Below are positions 6,586 through 8,742 of a stretch of 8,742 nucleotides of DNA, piece by piece. Each line of letters begins with the position of its first letter. Positions within the stretch are counted from its first letter, which is position 1. Source of the DNA: Chloroflexota bacterium (GTDB lineage: Bacteria > Chloroflexota > Anaerolineae > Anaerolineales > Villigracilaceae); assembly GCA_016191895.1 (NCBI GenBank), contig JACPVD010000154.1, positions 1 through 8,742 on the forward strand, in the 5' to 3' direction. Under the pieces are notes generated by a model that was given only the letters and a program-made list of their open reading frames with translations, did no database searches and was not told where the DNA came from. The position numbers were made by a program, and so were the translations under genes.

Positions 6586-7142
6586 GTTTTCGTTCCCTGC
6601 TTGAACTCGATGCCCGACTCTCGGACCAACTGCGTGTGGCTGAGAAGCCGGGTTTTTTGCGGAACATGGCTGCCTTCCTCGCGCACTCCGGCGACTCGTG
6701 GTTCTGGTTTGCCGCATTGATGCTTTTCTGGTTTTTCAGCGACCCTGCATGGAAACAATGGGAGGTCGTTGAGTTCTTTGGAATTTTGGGGCTGGCCGGC
6801 GTGGTACTGGCAATTAAATTTCTTGTCCGCAGGCAAAGGCCGCAGGGCGAGTGGGGCGGAATCTATCGCAACACCGATCCGCACTCCTTTCCATCGGGAC
6901 ACGCCGCCCGTTCGTTTTTGATCGCCGTCCTCGCCTCGGCTCTGACTCCGCCCTGGCTTGCCGCCGTGTTATGGGTCTGGGCCCCGCTGGTGGCTCTTGC
7001 CCGCGTGTCGATGGGCGTGCATTATCTTTCGGATGTCATCGTCGGCGCAATATTGGGAATCATCGTTGCCATGATCGGCCTGCAAATCTACCCGCCCATG
7101 GTTAATTGGCTGGTGGGAGTCCTTGGCTTCCCCCTTTGGTAA
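6582..7142 (+). CDS. PAP2-family membrane phosphatase
   Basis: This 186-residue integral membrane protein belongs to the type 2 phosphatidic acid phosphatase / undecaprenyl-pyrophosphatase / phosphotransferase superfamily, which cleaves phosphate from lipid phosphates or diphosphates at the membrane face. All three catalytic motifs are present. The first is K79-x6-R86-P87 (KFLVRRQRP). The second is P104-S105-G106-H107 (FPSGHAA). The third is R141-x5-H147-x3-D151, here preceded by Ala rather than the usual Ser. H107 and H147 are the expected nucleophile-side and acid-base histidines. Hydrophobic segments lie at about 40-52, 63-80, 111-121, 126-140 and 152-170, with a further one at the C-terminus. 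The ATG overlaps the upstream stop by ATGA, so the protein is probably made together with the nucleotidyltransferase. The lipid substrate cannot be deduced. Confidence 0.92.
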   Translation: MSFRSLLELDARLSDQLRVAEKPGFLRNMAAFLAHSGDSWFWFAALMLFWFFSDPAWKQWEVVEFFGILGLAGVVLAIKFLVRRQRPQGEWGGIYRNTDPHSFPSGHAARSFLIAVLASALTPPWLAAVLWVWAPLVALARVSMGVHYLSDVIVGAILGIIVAMIGLQIYPPMVNWLVGVLGFPLW

Positions 7143-7156
7143 TCACATAAAACTAT

Positions 7157-7209
7157 TAACGCGAAGACTCAAAGATATTTTTCTTTGAGTCTTCGCGTCT
7201 TTGCGTTAA
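7157..7209. terminator. Perfect 17-bp hairpin between converging genes (hairpin element copy 2)
   Basis: Bases 7159-7175 pair perfectly with 7182-7198 around the six-base loop TATTTT. An outer TTAACGC (7157-7163) can pair alternatively with GCGTTAA (7203-7209). It sits between the stop of the PAP2 gene (7142) and the stop of nadB on the other strand (7234), the place for a bidirectional terminator. However, neither side has a strong T run: the minus-strand exit reads TAGTTTTATG and the plus-strand exit CTTTGCG. Its right half matches the element at 1451-1533, so it is also one member of a dispersed hairpin family. Confidence 0.6.
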
Positions 7210-7233
7210 ATCTCTTGTAAATTTTGGGAAACG

Positions 7234-8742
7234 CTATATCAACCGATCTCCCTCCACCGTGACCGAATCCTGCCGGTAGTGACATCCCCTGCTCTGACGG
7301 TTATGCCGCGCGGCCTGCGCAATGATCAGCGCAACCTCCACCGCATTCCGCAAGCCGATCAACCCGTCGTTGATTTTCGTGGTGCGGTAAAAGGTCTCGA
7401 TCTCGTTCCACAGGTGACGCAGTTCCCGGATGGCGCGCGAGAGGCGTTCTGCGCTTCGCACCAGCCCCACATAATGCCACATGATATTTTTGATCGTTTG
7501 CATATCACCCTGGATCAGCGCCGGGTCGGCGTCGGACGTGAGCATGCTTTCATCCCACGGGGGCACTTCATCGCGCCCGGGAATCTTTTCCGGCGGATTG
7601 TTAACCAACATTTCTTCGATGTGACGCGCCGCGCGATCGCCCCAGACCAATCCTTCGAGCAGGGACGTGGACGCGAGCCGGTTCGCGCCATGCAACCCGG
7701 TGCAACTCACCTCCCCAATGGCATACAGGTTTTCGATGCTCGAACGTCCCCATTCGTCCACCCACACGCCGCCGCAGGAATAATGCGCCGCCGGCACCAC
7801 AGGAATCGGCTCGCGGGTGATGTCGATACCCACTTTTTTACAGGCCAAATAAATATTTGGAAAGCGTTGCTGAATTGCGTCAACGCTCATGTGGGAGGAG
7901 ATATCCAGCAACACATGCGAATATCCGTTGGCCTCCATTTGATGGTGAATGGCTCTTGCCACAATATCACGCGGGGCAAGGTCTTTCCATTGCGGAGAAT
8001 AATCGGCCATGAAGGGATGCCCATCCGGGGTGAGCAAAACGCCGCCCTCGCCGCGCACGGCCTCCGAGATCAGGAATCCTTCCGCGCCGGGAACCGCCAA
8101 TGCGGTTGGGTGAAATTGAATATACTCCGCGTTGATGATCCTTGCGCCTGCGCGATTCGCCATGGCAAGCCCATCGCCGCGCGCGCCCTCAGGATTGGTC
8201 GTGTTGCGGAAGATGCGCCCCAGCCCGCCCGTCGCCAGAACCGTTGCCGATGCAAGAGTCCGATGCACCGCGTTTCCATTCCGGTCAAAGACATAGGCGC
8301 CGAAACATTTAATCGGCTGGTACGCAGTCAACGGGTCGCGGGCATGATGCGGATGCGTGATCAAGTCGACGGCTGTGGCGTTTGTGAACCATTCGATGTT
8401 CGATTTCTTGCGAAGCGCGGATATTAATCCCCGGCTGATCGCCGCCCCCGTCCCATCGCCGACATGCAGGATGCGTCTCACCGAATGAGCGGCTTCCTGG
8501 CCGTAAGCAAGTTTTCCCGGCCCATCTTCATCGAATTGAACGCCCGAGGTGTTGACCAACACCTCCTGCAACAAGCGCGGACCTTCCTCCGCGAGAATCC
8601 GCGCCGCCGATGGCAGGCTGGCTCCCGCGCCGGCTTCCAAAATATCCTTCACCAGCAACTCGGCATTGTCATCGGGTCCGCGATGAATGATTCCGCCCTG
8701 CGCCCAAAACGTATTCGATTGATGCTCGTCCGGGTCGCGGGT
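7234..8742 (-). CDS. nadB: L-aspartate oxidase NadB (N-terminus cut off by window edge)
   Basis: This FAD enzyme oxidises L-aspartate to iminoaspartate, which quinolinate synthase NadA uses in NAD synthesis; oxygen or fumarate can be the electron acceptor. The frame is open to base 8742, giving 502 visible residues that begin TRDPDEH, so the TTG-type start at 8658 is internal and the N-terminal GxGxxG FAD strand lies outside. The motifs TFWAQGG, IQFHPTAL (H211), LAPRDIVARAI (R258), AAHYSCGGV (H320) and HGANRLAS (R355) are all present. The spacings between these four residues (47, 62, 35) nearly equal those between the E. coli active-site residues H244, R290, H351 and R386. About 33 residues should therefore be missing, and total length would be near the family norm of 540. 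AHYSCGG separates it from succinate dehydrogenase flavoprotein. The lid segment reads GQEAAHSVRRILH where E. coli has REGGHSHRRILH. No nadA or nadC is visible. It converges on the PAP2 gene. Confidence 0.94.
   Translation of the reverse strand, partial: TRDPDEHQSNTFWAQGGIIHRGPDDNAELLVKDILEAGAGASLPSAARILAEEGPRLLQEVLVNTSGVQFDEDGPGKLAYGQEAAHSVRRILHVGDGTGAAISRGLISALRKKSNIEWFTNATAVDLITHPHHARDPLTAYQPIKCFGAYVFDRNGNAVHRTLASATVLATGGLGRIFRNTTNPEGARGDGLAMANRAGARIINAEYIQFHPTALAVPGAEGFLISEAVRGEGGVLLTPDGHPFMADYSPQWKDLAPRDIVARAIHHQMEANGYSHVLLDISSHMSVDAIQQRFPNIYLACKKVGIDITREPIPVVPAAHYSCGGVWVDEWGRSSIENLYAIGEVSCTGLHGANRLASTSLLEGLVWGDRAARHIEEMLVNNPPEKIPGRDEVPPWDESMLTSDADPALIQGDMQTIKNIMWHYVGLVRSAERLSRAIRELRHLWNEIETFYRTTKINDGLIGLRNAVEVALIIAQAARHNRQSRGCHYRQDSVTVEGDRLI

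Noticed and set aside
7279..8427. 382-codon open frame on the plus strand
   Set aside because: It lies wholly antisense to nadB, whose catalytic motifs and spacing are unmistakable. Its translation is rich in His, Arg and Pro without any recognisable domain, and it has no ribosome binding site.
1..8742. CRISPR arrays, tRNA or rRNA genes, transposases, toxin-antitoxin or defence genes
   Set aside because: I looked on both strands and saw no regularly spaced direct repeats, no cloverleaf-like sequence and no such protein motifs.

Overview
The window holds seven genes, two cut by its edges. Its moderately GC-rich coding sequence, the gene content (two-subunit class I fumarase, L-aspartate oxidase, a large GAF/PAS histidine kinase, a protein of the family usually labelled 'quinate 5-dehydrogenase') and the dispersed hairpin sequences resembling 'TTTGCG..TTAA' suggest an anaerobic or facultative bacterium of the Chloroflexota (Anaerolineae-like). 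That assignment is an inference from remembered families; no marker gene is present.

Layout: (1) 1-705 and 755-1381, plus strand: alpha and beta subunits of an iron-sulfur fumarate hydratase, separated by 49 bases that carry a palindrome-like TACG-rich segment next to a strong ribosome binding site. (2) 1382-1653: a gene-free stretch with a nested inverted repeat (outer arms 1414-1429 and 1565-1580, inner hairpin 1454-1507), then a promoter-like TATAAT at 1642-1647. (3) 1654-4623: a membrane-bound sensor histidine kinase with six predicted membrane segments, GAF, three PAS domains, HisKA and HATPase, and no response regulator beside it. (4) 4701-5660, 5710-6585 and 6582-7142: three closely spaced plus-strand genes, namely a conserved protein of unknown real function, a nucleotidyltransferase-like protein with a lysine-rich tail, and a PAP2 membrane phosphatase translationally coupled to it. 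(5) 7143-7233: a perfect 17-bp hairpin between converging genes. (6) 7234-8742, minus strand: L-aspartate oxidase (NadB), with its N-terminus outside the window.

How they may work together: the fumarase pair belongs to central carbon metabolism. NadB oxidises aspartate to iminoaspartate for NAD synthesis and may use fumarate as its electron acceptor under anoxia, but nothing here shows co-regulation with fumarase. The three-gene group at 4701-7142 is the least understood part. A predicted activated-headgroup or sugar nucleotidyltransferase coupled to a PAP2 phosphatase fits a lipid or glycan-carrier pathway, but the substrate cannot be read from the sequence. The unexplained non-coding signal is a hairpin family present twice, in the same orientation, at 1451-1533 and 7157-7222.
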